This document shows, one piece after another, positions 11,473 to 23,499 of a stretch of DNA of 64,000 nucleotides. The DNA is from Copromyces sp. CBS 386.78 (lineage: Eukaryota > Ascomycota > Sordariomycetes > Sordariales > Sordariaceae), in NCBI GenBank assembly GCA_030685235.1, contig MU839112.1:248001-312000 (forward strand). The letters are read 5' to 3'. Both the position numbers and the translations under genes were made by a program. The notes beneath the pieces were generated by a model. It was given only the letters and a program-made list of their open reading frames with translations. It searched no databases and was not told the origin of the DNA. Each line of letters begins with the position of its first letter. Position 1 is the first letter of the stretch.

Positions 11473-11562
11473 GGGGCCACCCGGGGATTGAACCCGGGAC
11501 CTCTCGCAAGAATGCTCAGGATTGAACCCTAAGCGAGAATCATACCACTAGACCAGCGGCCC
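11473..11562 (-). tRNA. tRNA-Pro(AGG) with an 18-nt intron
   Basis: The minus strand folds as a tRNA. The acceptor stem is GGGCCGC / GTGGCCC plus discriminator C, the D-arm is GGTCTAGTGGTATGATT, the anticodon stem is CTCGC / GCGAG with loop TTAGGGT once the intron is removed, and the T-arm is CCGGG TTCAATC CCCGG. The anticodon AGG at 11528-11530 decodes CCU/CCC after A34 modification. The intron (11509-11526) sits one base 3' of the anticodon, the canonical position for nuclear tRNA introns. The 90-nt gene gives a 72-nt mature molecule before CCA addition. An 11-mer (GGGTTCAATCC on the minus strand) occurs twice, once in the T-arm and once across the anticodon/intron junction. Confidence 0.95.
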
Positions 11563-11713
11563 TGATTGGTTGTTGAACCTGTGGTCAAACCTTTCTATCT
11601 ATATTGGACTTCCTGTATTAGGACCGATTGTTCCTCGGCGGCCTGACCCACTCAACGAACTTTCCGGTCATGCTCTCATCTTTTCAAGTTTTGATATCAT
11701 TGCTCTTTCCTAA

Positions 11714-12017
11714 GGCGTTGTTCGGTGCACGCGGAAATGGCTTTCTGAAATGAAGTTTCCAGGAGGGAATGCATTGGCCTTCATGAACCGGATTTTGGTT
11801 TCACAAGCAGATCTGAGGTGCGGAAATGCTTCTTCTGAATTTCATGAAGAATGCAATTATATGATTGGTCAGATGGCTAATATGGGGACCAGGAATTTCA
11901 GAAACTGGATTTGCTGCGATTTCCAGCCAAAATCAGTTCCAGGGCATTCGAACAGGCTTCTGAAATCGGGTTTCTGAACCTTTCAGAGAGGCATTTCCGC
12001 GTGCACCGAACAACGCC
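11714..12017. mobile_element. Tourist-like (PIF/Harbinger) MITE, 304 bp
   Basis: The element begins ggcgttgttcggtgcacgcg and ends with the exact reverse complement. The first 26 bp of the terminal inverted repeat are perfect, and similarity continues imperfectly to about 38 bp. It is flanked by TAA on both sides (11711-11713 and 12018-12020), a 3-bp duplication of the TWA type used by PIF/Harbinger elements. There is no transposase coding capacity; the open frames inside (11750-11977 and part of 11911-12126) are not credible genes. It lies between the tRNA and the methyltransferase 3' end. The two repeats are almost unmutated, so the insertion is fairly recent. Superfamily is inferred from TIR and TSD only. 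Confidence 0.85.
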
Positions 12018-12453
12018 TAACCTGTGCCATAAGCGGTTGATCGGGCTGTCGCCAAGTACACCACTACTCATTGCATTTCTGTTAAACCACCCTCAAAGCT
12101 TTCATCGCTCTACTGCCTCTACTTGAATGCACTCCAGTCATACAAATGAACACTGAGGATATGCAGCCAACGTAGTGTCAGGGAACGAAGCCAAACCCAG
12201 TAAGTAGCAGACAACAGACAATGTGGCTGTGTACACTATAGGAGCGCGCGCGCAAAGATACGAAATTGATCTATCCAAGCCCTTTGCCGAGTTCAACATC
12301 AAATTCCGACATACAAGAACATCCATCTGATAGGTTGCTTCTCCACCTCAACACCCAAGGCTCAACAACCGCACATCTTCTCACTTGCCTCGAGTCTGGA
12401 CCTTCGCTCACTGAACACCCTCATATCCTTCACCACCTTTATCTATAACACCC
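12018..12453. other. Intergenic DNA, 3' flank of the methyltransferase gene
   Basis: About 430 bp between the MITE and the methyltransferase stop codon. The short frames at 12138-12326 (minus) and 12266-12448 (plus) show no recognisable domain. The region probably contains the methyltransferase 3' untranslated region; no terminator-like structure is obvious. Confidence 0.5.
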
Positions 12454-13790
12454 CTACTCCGGCTTTTGACCGTACACCACCTGCCACTTTGCATATCCGT
12501 GTAGGCTCGCATCCTTCAGCTCACGGCGCACGTGAGCAGAATACACAGCCATCTCCTCTTTCGACCAACCCAAGACATTCCCAAACATGTACTGGATAAG
12601 ACCTTCAACATCCGAAGAGATTGTCACAGAGGCATAGAGACCAATCTCCTTTTCCTTCGGGTCCTGTGGCCAAGGGGAAAGTGGCATCTAAAACACAAGT
12701 TAGCGCACAAGTTCTGAGTGTCGGTGCTTGTGGGTGTGATGGTGAGTAGCTAGAGTAGCCTGTCTCATTGAGGAACTTCCTGGAGCCTCGGGAGTATAGT
12801 GTTGACCAGCGCTCATACCTTCAGATCGACAACCTTGATGTTTACAAAGCCGGCGTCTCTCATCGTCTTCTCCATCAGACCATCTTCAGCCATCGTCATG
12901 ATTATCCCAAGCTTCTGAGCAGCCTTGTTGTATATTTTACCCCATTGCATCAGTGCGTGATGGTCTTTGAAAGTGCCGTCGTCACACCCTAGTATAGCCG
13001 ACGTATCGGCATGCTCGAACCAGCCGCCAGGCTTGCAACACCGGAACGCTTCATCATAAACTTGCTTCAACATGAAGTCTCCGAAAGCCCCGTTGAGGAA
13101 TTGCATATGGATATAATCAAAATGGTTATCCCGGTAGGTCCATTCCTTAGTAGCGTCATTGATCTCGAACTGGAGGTTTGGGGGCACCCAACTAGGTTGG
13201 ACGGGTGAGATATCGGTCCCGATCACATTACACTTGGCGTATTTATCGGCAAAGTCGATTGCCCACAATCCCGAGCCTGTACCGATGTCGATGGCATTCT
13301 CGAATTTACCCTCAATGAGCGGTGCCCGATGCAGCTTTCCACCAAACACCATATCAGCGGCATGGTAATACAGATCCAGGGCTTCGATATGCTTGGGGTC
13401 GTTAGGAGCCCAATACTCTCCGTCGGTTACCGAATCGCTGTGGTAAGTGCGGCCGTTGATGGTACGATAGTTGAGGATGCTCGAAGAAATAGAAGCAGTC
13501 GAACTGTCAACATCACTTCCTAGGGTTGAGTCCGTATCATCATCATCGTGCTGCGGATGGCCTTGCTGAAGCCAATGGGAGCCAGGGAGGGGGTTAGGCG
13601 ACTCGATCGCCGGAGCTTCGCCGGCAGGTGTCGGCGACTTTGTTCTCGCAGGAGATGCTGGACCAGGCGATGCTGCACCGGAAGACGCGGGTCCGGGCAA
13701 TGTATCGTTAGGGGTTGATGTCCTTACTTTGGCGACCAATGCGCTACCAGCTGCTGGCGACTGAGGCTTCCTGTTCAAGGGGGTACTCAT
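12454..13790 (-). CDS. SAM-dependent methyltransferase, LaeA-like class I
   Basis: Exons 13790-12819 and 12687-12454 encode 401 residues. The 131-bp intron has GTATGA, GCTAAC and TTTTAG and joins VVDLK to MPLSPWPQDP. Residues 1-105 are low-complexity, rich in Pro, Ser and Ala with an acidic DDDDTDS patch. The catalytic domain follows the fungal LaeA-like pattern. There is YRTINGRTYH before the core. Motif I is AIDIGTGSGLWAIDFAD (166-182), the SAM-binding glycine loop. Next come GTDISPVQPSWVPPN (191-205) and NDATKEWTYRDNHFDYIHMQ (211-230). The C-terminal YSAHVRRELKD also fits the family. Related fungal proteins methylate unknown small molecules or proteins and some regulate secondary metabolism. 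No metabolite cluster lies next to this gene, so a regulatory role is not supported by context. No damage is seen. Confidence 0.88.
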
Positions 13791-13815
13791 GGCTGAAAAC
13801 TGTTGTCTGTCAAAC

Positions 13816-13839
13816 CTAGAGGTATGTCTATACCTCTAG
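13816..13839. promoter_or_regulatory. Perfect dyad symmetry upstream of the methyltransferase start
   Basis: Ten-base arms ctagaggtat and atacctctag flank a 4-base spacer, starting 26 bp upstream of the ATG at 13790. This is probably in the 5' leader or core promoter. The arms are perfect. It may be a binding site for a dimeric regulator or an RNA hairpin in the leader; neither can be told apart here. Confidence 0.45.
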
Positions 13840-14735
13840 TGTATTGGGTAATCCTTGCTGTTGGGCTAAATTAGGGGACGGAATGAAAAGAAGGGCAGAC
13901 AAAAGTGCAATGAACTTGGCTTTTAAAAAGAACCAAGTCTCATGCGACCGAGGATGCTTTTAAATCCAGAAAGAGAGCCCCAGCCGCGTCGACAAGGTGC
14001 CTCGAGGTCCTAGGCCTATCTAGGAAGCTGTTACACCGATGTAACTAATCACACGAATCATTCAGGCCTGATGCAATTCACAGATTGTTCAATCACACTA
14101 TCAGCAGGCGGTTGCAGCCTAGAGCCTGCCGGATGCTCTCCCGACGTTAGCATTCTGAACTACCAGCCACACGGGGGACGTCTCGCTACGTCCGATCGTA
14201 GCATTGGAACGTTCGACACTTTGACATTCAGGACAGATGCACAACGGCCGCAGCCTTCACAGTGTTTACTACCTCCGACTTGTGTTGTATGCACAGTCTC
14301 AAATGCACCATTCAGGCGGTCGTTCGACCACTTTCGGTTTCCCGTCACTTGGGGCTTCCACAACCGCCCAGCTAGTCTCTCATTACTGGGAATCTGGGAA
14401 ATGAGAAAACCGTTCAAGAAGAATAACCGTAACAGAACGGCGATATCCGTTGCCCCCAAAATAACCGTTCAGCTCAAAAAAACCGTTCTAAGTAAAGTAG
14501 GCTCTCATTGGCCAAAAGAAAACTGGGGCGCTATGTGCGATACGTAGGCGGGAGCTAAAAGAGTTGAAGAAACTCCCCTTTTGGGAAGGGGCGATGAAAG
14601 AAAAATAGTTGGAAAGTACAATGAGAGAAAGAAGGAGAGAAAAAAGGATGACGTTAACCAAGGTTTGGGACTTTAAAATGCCAAAGGCCCATCGACTTCC
14701 CAACTCTCCCAACTTCATCCTTTTCATCACTATCG

Positions 14736-14737
<2 letters not shown>
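13840..14737. other. Intergenic DNA at the right edge of the gene island
   Basis: No supported gene. The open frames at 14071-14547 (plus) and 14160-14459 (minus) overlap each other and have no recognisable domain. Composition is still balanced, so this belongs to the island and contains the methyltransferase promoter region at its left end. Confidence 0.5.
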
Positions 14738-14817
<80 letters not shown>

Positions 14818-14818
14818 C
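14738..14818. repeat. (AAC)27 microsatellite
   Basis: About 27 uninterrupted AAC units. Open frames across it encode only poly-Asn on plus or poly-Leu on minus and are not genes. A pure array of this length suggests recent slippage and probable length polymorphism. Confidence 0.95.
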
Positions 14819-15236
14819 TTAGCTAAGGGTATATAGGAGCCTATATACAGTTGTGTTACCATACCCTCCCTATAAATCGATTTTTACCATCACTTTACTA
14901 TCATAGAACTGTACACAGCATTTTACAGTCGCTAAGCATTTTACCATCGCGACATTTCTCAAAATCGCTCAAAAAGGCAGGTGTCATTATAGGGTCTTAC
15001 CAATTCAATTAAATAAGTCATATATATTACGCGAAGGGAGTCTTCATAAGTGATACTATAGATAATAATGATGATAAAAGATAAAGAGTGCGACTAGTTA
15101 TTGGACAGAATAATAGTATGTAACAATAGGCGATAATATTATTAAAGGAAGCGTAAAGCAATACTAACGAAAGCTTTAACCTAGGACCTTATATACGATT
15201 TTACAAAGTATAAACAAAATAAACGTTAAATTAATA
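14819..15236. other. Transition from gene island to RIP-degraded tract
   Basis: A short palindrome (gtatatag / ctatatac) lies at 14829-14848, followed by repeated ttaccatc / ttttac motifs up to about 14960. AT content rises sharply after about 14990. No gene is seen. The sequence from about 15000 to 15253 was once continuous with 43450 onward, before LINE-C inserted. Confidence 0.5.
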
Positions 15237-15253
15237 TAATATAAATTAATAAT

Positions 15254-17604
15254 AATAATAATAGTCTTATTCCTTATACTACTTATTTATAGCGCCTTAT
15301 TAGTATAGGGTACTTCTCCTAATTCTCTAGAGGAAACCGTGCGGCGATAAGCGCCGTCGGATAAAAACCGCCAACTCCTTTCGGTCGCGAATAAATTGCG
15401 CCTGCTCTATTTCGATTCTATTTGTAGTAGTATTTACCTACCGTTTTAATAAATAAGCTACTTCCCCTCTACCGCCTTCGATCTAATATTAGAATAATCG
15501 AAATACCGTTCTCGTACGCCGCTCCTTCCTCCTAAACCGCCTATAATAATCGTCCCTTCTCTATCGTTTACCCTTACTCCCGCCTCGTCGTTATTCCCTA
15601 AACTTTTATAATTCTACTAAAGTTTATATAAGCGTAAAGGCCCTTTCTTTCCTTCTATATAAAAATTCTTCCCCGCCGCTATCTTTTAAACTTTCTTTTT
15701 TTCCTTATTTAACTAATTTTTAAATAGCGTCTTCTTTTATTAGCTATACTCCTAACCGTCCTCCCGGCCGTATATCTAACCCCTTAAACTTCGTAATTTA
15801 TATTAATTATAATATTATTAAGTATAATATTAATTTTATCCGTATAATAGATTCCTTATCCTTTAAATTCCTTTATTCTTTTACGCCCCCCTCTTCTTTA
15901 GCGCCCGAATTCTAAACCTTTATTTAAATATTAATTTCTAACTCCGCCTTTAACTTTCCTCCCGGCCAATAAATCTTCTTTATCTTTATATTTACTTCCC
16001 CTTCTCCCTATTAATTATATTAATTAATATTATCCGCCGTATTCCTTATTTCTATTATAGCTTAAAATTTATTAATTATATTTATAATACCCTATTTTTT
16101 AATATAATTATATTCCGTATACTCTTCGTAGAATATATTTACTATATTAATATTAAAAGTAAATTTCTTCCCGTAGTTTTCTTTTCGTTTTCTTTTTTAA
16201 CGTTTTTCGAAACGCTAGTAAATAGAGCGCTATTTATTTTATTATTAATATAAAATATATATTAAATATTCCGTTAAGTTATTATAATAAATATAATACT
16301 ATTTAAATTATAATTATTATTTTATCCTATTCCTAAAGTAATTCTAGTCCCCTAATTCGTTATTTCCGTAACGCTTATATTAATTTTCTTAAAGACGTAT
16401 GTAAATGTTTAATTACGGATAGTTTCTTATATAATTTTAATATTTTGTTTACTATTAGAATATAAAAGTTAAAAATTACTAGTATAAAGGATATTATAAA
16501 ATATTCTTAATTAATTATTTTACTATTCCTATTTTCGGCTTTAGTAGAGGAAATATTAATACTAATTCCCTAATAATAATTAATAGCCCTATTAATCCCC
16601 TTCCAACTAACGAAAATTAGGTTTAATAGCGTTATAAAGTTATTAGGAATTAGGAATTAATATTTAATATATTCTACGAATTCTTCGCCTATAAAGAACG
16701 TTAATTAATTACTTTAGTACCGCCTTCGTAAAAAAAAACTATTATAATTAATATAATTTAATTCCTCTTCTTCTTATCTTTCCTATACTCTTTTATTCTA
16801 ATATTATAATCGAATATATTTACAAATACTATATAAATTTATTATATTACTTTCCCTTTAATTCGATTATTAAACGGTATTTATTTAGCCTATTAAACCG
16901 TAATATTTACGAAAAAATTCTCTTAATTCGGGTTCCGTCGTCTAAATAAAATTAGAATTCTTTTTTCGTTTATAGTTAATTGATTACTATTATTTAATAG
17001 TCGGCTATTTATAAATAATTTAGGATAATATACGTAAAAAAATTTTTACTTATATTATAAAAATAAATTAATATTATAATATCCGGAACTTTCTTCCAGA
17101 AGAAGAAAAATTAAAAATTTATAATTTCCGTCTTTATTTAAATAAAAAGGGAATTCTTCATTTTAAATAATAAGTATTATTCGTTATCGTCCTCCGGTTA
17201 TTAAACTTTCTTTTTTTTTTATTTCGTACTAATTATATATTATTTTATAATATTATTATTAAATTTCGGGTTAAAGTCGGCGATAATAAATTCGTACCGT
17301 CGGCCTAATTTAATTATTACCGCCGCTAATTAATAATTATAATACGATATTTATTCTCTTATTATTACCTTTTCTAATTACTCTTTATAGTCTATAATAG
17401 TTAATTTTAATACTTATAACGGGGGCGGCGGCGCCCCCGTTATTAGGGGTAAATTTATTATAATTGTTAGAAGTTTTTCCGTCGGTACTTATTCTTTAAC
17501 TTATTTAATTTTAGCAGTATTACTTTTTAATTTATTAATAGGTAGCCGACTTTTTATTCCCCTTATTTAAATATAATTAATTACCTAAACTATAATCCTT
17601 CGGA
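15254..17604 (-). pseudogene. LINE-C ORF2 3' part and 3' UTR with (TAA)n tail
   Basis: Colinear with 27390-29745 of LINE-E and, in opposite orientation, with 36660-39011 of LINE-B and 61430-63791 of LINE-F. The 3' terminus (15254-15420) carries the conserved cttatcgccg block and the trinucleotide tail. The sequence ends at ataatccttcgga (17592-17604), where LINE-B begins; the same motif resumes at 39013. Confidence 0.75.
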
Positions 17605-17739
17605 ATAAAAACGACGCCGAAACCGGAAACGCCGATTTCTAGTCAGGAAGTGCTCCAAAACGAAAACCGACAACGGCAATCGACTTAGGAGGGTTATTTA
17701 CCCCCTCCGCGATATCCTACGACGACCGTAGCGATAACG

Positions 17740-17926
17740 TTGAGCCGTCGCTACCGATAATAATTAATAGAAGTGCGAGTAGGCTCGAAAATAGCGTTTA
17801 CAATCCCTTCGGAAGTATTTTAAAATATAACGACCCCGACGCCATATTTACTATAAAGATTTCGGAAAAGACAGAGGAAAATAATAAAATTATAAAGAAA
17901 TTTATTACTATAACGAATAAGATTAC
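17740..17926 (+). pseudogene. LINE-B ORF1, N-terminal part
   Basis: Reads NRSASRLENSVYNPFGSIL and onward to KFITITNKIT, where Gypsy-1 interrupts it. The next codons (DYATIIIDDR) follow directly after the right-hand TSD at 25748. The same protein segment is present in LINE-C and LINE-E. Confidence 0.7.
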
Positions 17927-18283
17927 TATCACGGGGCAAGGCGAACGTTAAGTATCTATAAAGACATTCGTAATTGCACAAGGAAGAAGAAGCTATTTAG
18001 GGGAGCCCTAATAGCCATCTATATACAGTAAGCATATGGCCCGTACAGCCTAGTCATCCTATAGATCATCCTATAGATTATCTTATAAACTAATATAATC
18101 TATACAACCTTAACGACAGGAGTAGGCTAACAACCGTAGCCAATCAAATATTAAATACGTTTAGCCGCATCTACTATACTAGGTCTCTACAACTAATTAG
18201 AGCATACTATCAACCCGGCAACTATTATTATAGTAAAGGCAGCGATATAGGACGGTTAGTCAATTACAAATAACCCTATAACA
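17927..18283. repeat. Gypsy-1 left LTR (357 bp)
   Basis: Aligns end to end with 25391-25747. Differences are mostly C/T and G/A transitions. Shared landmarks are ctaggggagccctaatag, aggctaacaaccgta and ggcagcgatataggacgg. Confidence 0.92.
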
Positions 18284-18399
18284 CTTCCTTCGCCTAAAAT
18301 ACCCCTAAGGTAAAAATACTTCCCTTTTTAATCTCCTCTACAATATTTATTACTTACCCTTTTATATTATTTTTGCTTTCCTTTTTAAGCCGCTACCTT

Positions 18400-21300
18400 A
18401 CCCTCTTAGTAATATAGTAATTGCCGTACTACTAGTATTATATTTATTTTTCCCGGCGGCTAATCCGTTCTAATAGTTTTTTCCAAAGCTTTTTTAGCTC
18501 TATAATAACGTTTTTCGTTTGCAATCTATTATAGTAGTACTAATATATTTAGGTTATTATTGTAAAACTTTCTAAAGTTATCGATATAATATTCTACGTC
18601 CTTCTATAATTATTAAATAGGATTGTAAGGGCTTCCCTAAACTACCTAATACTCTTATCTACTATTTTCTATATTAAAATAATAATTATCAATAGTTTTA
18701 TAAAATTATTCGATTATATCTTTAACGTTATTTATTCGTTTTATAATCCGCCCGTTATTTATTCGAATATTTTATGTTTTATCCTACCCGGGGATCCTTT
18801 AATAATTTTAAAATTTTATTATACTAACGTAGAAAGTACGGTTATACTTTATATTAACGGGGAGCTTTAACGTAATATAATAGCTATTTACCTTTATAAT
18901 TTCGAAAGGCCTTTCCTATAATAGTATAAATTTAGTTTACAAGCAGCCCAATACGAAATTAATTATATTAAATAAAATTTTATTGCCGATACAATATTTC
19001 GGCGTATTAGACCGTCTTTCATTAGCAATTTCCTTATACCGTATTTAATTACTCTTAATTATAATAATAATTTTATTTAATATTATACTAAACCGGTCGG
19101 CGATTTTATTAATTTTAAAATATTCTGCCCGTTATACTTTAAAAAACCCTAGTAGGTATAATTAAATAAGTTCGATTCCTATCCGAGGGTAAAAACTATA
19201 ATTTACGAAAAAAAGGGATACGCCGGTATTATCTAAATATATATTATTACCCGCGAATTCTATTAGGGGTAGCTAATTAATTTAATTATCCTATACCCAA
19301 TTAATATAAGTACGAAGGAAACGCTCTAATTTAACGTTAATACGTTCGGTCTAACTATTAATTTCTTTATAGAAAATTAATAATAATTTCAAAATAATTC
19401 CCAACCTTTTAAATAGAGCCCTCTAAAATTATAAAACGAATTAAATACTATAATTAGAAACAATAATATCTAGTAAGTTATAAAGGGCGTAAATTTTTTT
19501 AATAAATCGATTAATAAATTCTTCTATAATTAATATTTTAATTAGGATATAATACTTTATTTTTATTAAGCAGTCTACTACTACAATAATATATTTATAT
19601 TTTCGGCCTCCCCGGACGTAGGGTATTATAGGGGTAATATAATTAATAGCGATATCCTTCTATAGGGCGAAGGGTTTTAATAGAGGCTTTAAAAGCCCCG
19701 CTAGTACGTATTATAACGGTTTCGTCTTTGCGTATTAGAAGTAGGCTTTATAATAAATTCTAACGGCTTTATTTATACTTAACTAATAAAATAAGTAATT
19801 AAAAGTAGTAAACGTTTTATCCCAGCCTTAATAGCCTACTAGTACAGGTTCGTAATATTTTTATATAAAATATAATTATAATATAGTATTTTTTAAGTCG
19901 ACTATAAACGCTAAACGTCGGTATACTTTATTATTAATTATATAATATTCTGTAAAAGCTATTTTTCTTATATTTTTCTTTAATATTTTAAATTATATTC
20001 AACGGTCTTTATTCGTAAGGGCGGTTATTAAATCTTAATAAAAAATTAAATTATAGTAGTTAGCGTCGACTAATTTATTTATAAATAATTCTTCCGGGTT
20101 AAATTCGTAAGCGTAAATATAATTTACGAAAATAGAAAGGTCGAAAAATATTTTATAGCGGGCTTTTAATCGGTCGTCGTTTATATCCTTCAGTATATTT
20201 TCTAATTTTTTACTTAAGGCATTAAAATAGACTTAGAAAGTACCCGGCCTATATTTAATAATAAAATTAAATTTAAATAGGAAATTAAATTACTATATAT
20301 ATTATAGTATAAATTTCTTATTCTCTATAAAAGTTTATAAGCCTTTATAATCGGTTAGGATTTTAAACGGTTTTTAGGCGCCCTACAATTCCGGTCCCTA
20401 TTCCTCCAAAGCTTTAATAATTATAAATAATTCTTTATTATAAATATCGTAATTATATTCTACGGTAGAATATTTCTATAAAAAATATATAATTAAACGC
20501 AAAATATTCTCGTCGTTATATTAAAATAATATACCGCCTACAACCTAATTAGAAGTATCGGTTTCGACTATAATTAGGCGGGACCAATTATAAATTCGAA
20601 AGACGGGACCCGTAGTAAAAACTTTCTTTAATTCTTTAAAAACTCTTTAATAGTCTTTTATCCAACGCTATTCGGCTAATTTTTTTATAAAATTATATAA
20701 CGGAATAACTATAATCGAAAAGTATTAAATAAAACGCCGATAGAAATTTACAAATCCTAAAAATCTTTAAAACTAGCGTCTTAATTACGGGACTTCCTAT
20801 TTAATAATAACTTTCACCTTCGCAAAATTTATTTCTATACCCCTTAATATAATAAAAAAGCCTAAATATTTCGTACGAATAATATTGAATTCGTATTTAT
20901 CGATATCCAATTAAAGGCTAGCGTTAATTATTCTTCTAAAAATTTCGTCTATATAGGCGGTATACTCCTCTACATTTTTAAAATAGACGAAGATATCGTT
21001 TAGGTACGCTATTGCGTAGATATTTAGAATATCATATAGTATATTATTAATATAATTCTAAAACGTACTAGATACGCCCTAAAGGCCGAAAAGAAGGACT
21101 AGTAATTTATAAAGACCGAAACGTATAATAAAAGCAGTTAACTATTTATAGCCTTCCTAAATACAAATTCGGTTGAAAGCGGCGATAATATTTAGCTTAA
21201 TAAAAATTTTAACGTAGCAAATAATATTAAAAATTTCCTTAATTAATAGAAGCGGGTACTATATTTTAAATATAATATTATTAATATTATAATAATCAAT

Positions 21301-22400
21301 ATAAATACGAATCCCCCCGCTAGGCTTATTTATAAAGAATAAGGGTAAAGCTATTTAGGACTAAGAAGATTTAATAAAACCGTTCTCTAATTAACCATCG
21401 ATCTATTTTTTAACGATAATTATTTTTATAAATAAAACCGGTCGGTAGTAAGCATTCAATAATTTTTCCCCTAACGTAAACTTAATCTTATAATCGTATA
21501 TTCGATAGGGCGAAAATTTATTCGCTTTCTTAGTACGGAAAGTATTAATCCTTCTCCAATACTTACATAGGAGTTTGAATTTAATTTTCTTATCGGTTTT
21601 CGGAAGTCGGTTAATTTTCTTATAGAATATTAATACGTTTTCCTCCGTAATTTTTATAATAATAGCTTCGTATATAAGCGCGTTTATATCTAGGTCGCTT
21701 ATAAAAATAGTAATTCGGGCGATCTTAACGGCTACTAATTCTTTTTAGTCTACGTCCCCTACATACGCGTCGATGAATTTGTAGAAGTACTTTAGGAGGC
21801 AATCTTTATACTATTTGCCTTTATTATTTATAATATCCTAGGCTATTTCTTTAATAAGGTCGTTATAAGTATTAGTTTGTAGAAGGCAACTAATTAGTAG
21901 ATCTCCGTATAATTTGTAAAGTAAAATTATAAATCGTATATTTTATAAAGGAAATTGAAGGCGGCCGTATTAATACTACGTATATCCTAAGCGTTAATCT
22001 ATCCTTCGATTATTTTAAACCGCTTTGTAATTAAATAAGTAGTATTGGAGGAATTCCTTACGCCTTTTACCTTTCTACAAGGCGGCGCGGGTATAAAAGG
22101 TTTTACTATTTATCTTAGTATATTATAATCCAATAAAGCTACATTTCTAATAAATCCTTTAATAGGAAATTTAAAACGGCATAAAAGGAAGTCGTAGTAG
22201 TATAGCTATACCCCCTATCTTAAATAAAAATTCTCGTTAGCTTCGTAAAATTTATAAAGGTTATAAACTTTACCTTTAAAGCGGCTTTCGTAGGGCTTGC
22301 AATAGGGGGGCGGAACAGAAATAAAATTATCCTCTAATAATAATTCTAATATACATTCTAATCCGTTATAAGGGATATAGTCTTAAAACTGTAATAGCCC
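18400..22400 (-). pseudogene. Gypsy-1 pol, RIP-degraded
   Basis: The reverse transcriptase active site reads AIAYLNDIFVYF at about 20980-21015, where the family has YLDDI; the first Asp is changed to Asn. Integrase is recognisable near 19330-19370 (NSQTERIN-like, equivalent to TDGQTERVN, with a stop at the Gln). Region 18400-18900 corresponds to the integrase C-terminus. The catalytic change and many stops exclude activity. Confidence 0.8.
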
Positions 22401-22490
22401 TAGTATATTTTAGCGAAGCTCCTATTAATATAGGAGTGGTACGGAATTAAAATTGGCCTCTAGTAGTAACTCTAAACTTTAATAATAGTA

Positions 22491-22875
22491 ATCTACCCTA
22501 CCGGTAGTCCTATCGATACTCTTATCGGTAGTCCTAAAGTAGTATTCTAAATTCTAAAGTTCTTTTGAATTCTAGTAATAGCAATCTACTCTACCGGTAA
22601 TCCTATCGATATTCCTATCGGTAGTCCTAAAGTAGTATTTTAAACTCTAAAATTCTCTTAGGCTTTAGTAAAGCGGTAATTAATCCCCTAAAGTCCAATA
22701 TTCTATTGGATTCTAGTAAGGCAAGAGCTTTAGCGGCTAAATATCGCCGTATATAAGTCCTTTTATAAGGACTAGGTATTAATCCCTTAAAATCTAATAT
22801 TCTAATAAATTTTAGTAAGGCAATAGCTTCGGCGGTTAAATATCGCTGCGTATAGGTCTTTCCGTAGGGATTAGA
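22491..22875. repeat. Two tandem duplications in the Gypsy-1 gag-pol spacer
   Basis: A 93-bp unit occurs twice (starting at 22491 and 22584; landmark ctatcggtagtcctaaagta). It is followed by a 99-bp unit that also occurs twice (starting at about 22681 and 22780; landmark ttttagtaaggcaa). Each copy differs by transitions typical of RIP. Confidence 0.8.
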
Positions 22876-23499
22876 ATTGAACGATTTATTAAACCGCCTT
22901 TTATCCGGCTAATATAATTATTTATCCTAAATAAAAGCCTTAAAATTTATAAGATATTTAGTAATATTTTTTTATCCCGTTCATTTACTATCGTTATATA
23001 AAATTAATAATACGAATTATTAAGAGAGCGGTTCTATATATTAGGGGCGTTCCGTAGGGAAACGGGGAAATTTAATAGGAAGTATTAATCGGCGTACCGA
23101 TTAATAAATTAAACCTTCCCTTCTATCTAAGAAATATATAGTTCGTATTTCCTAAATTAGGGTAATTTTAAAATAATAGGGTAATTAGGAAAATATTATA
23201 AATTAGGAATATAATATTTTTTAAGTAATAATTAATATAAAGGTTCGCTGTAAATCCTTTAATAATAAGCCCTTTTATAATATTATTAACGAAAATTAGC
23301 TTTTTAAGTTCTAAGAATTTAAATATAACAAATCCGTTTTTCCTTACGAAAAAATAGTTAATAAAAGTAAACGCTATATAACTACTATCGACGAAAATTA
23401 TATAATAAATTTTGTACAATCCGAAGAATAAATAAGAAGAAAAGAATAATAAATTTTAATAGAAATTATCTAGTAAATTAATAATAATTATTTCTAAAT

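Noticed and set aside
14488..14862. Minus-strand frame with a long poly-Leu run, and the plus-strand poly-Asn frame at 14609-14836
   Set aside because: Both are translations of the (AAC)27 microsatellite; no start context, domain or splice structure.
17590..17620. Head-to-head LINE ends suggesting a twin-priming inversion
   Set aside because: The motif tataatccttcgga recurs at 39012-39025 next to the other half of LINE-C, so a nested insertion with a TSD explains the junction fully.
23168..23419. Minus-strand 83-codon frame rich in Ile, Phe and Tyr resembling membrane protein
   Set aside because: Composition is what RIP-mutated AT-rich DNA gives; it lies in the Gypsy-1 gag-pol region and shows no conserved motif.
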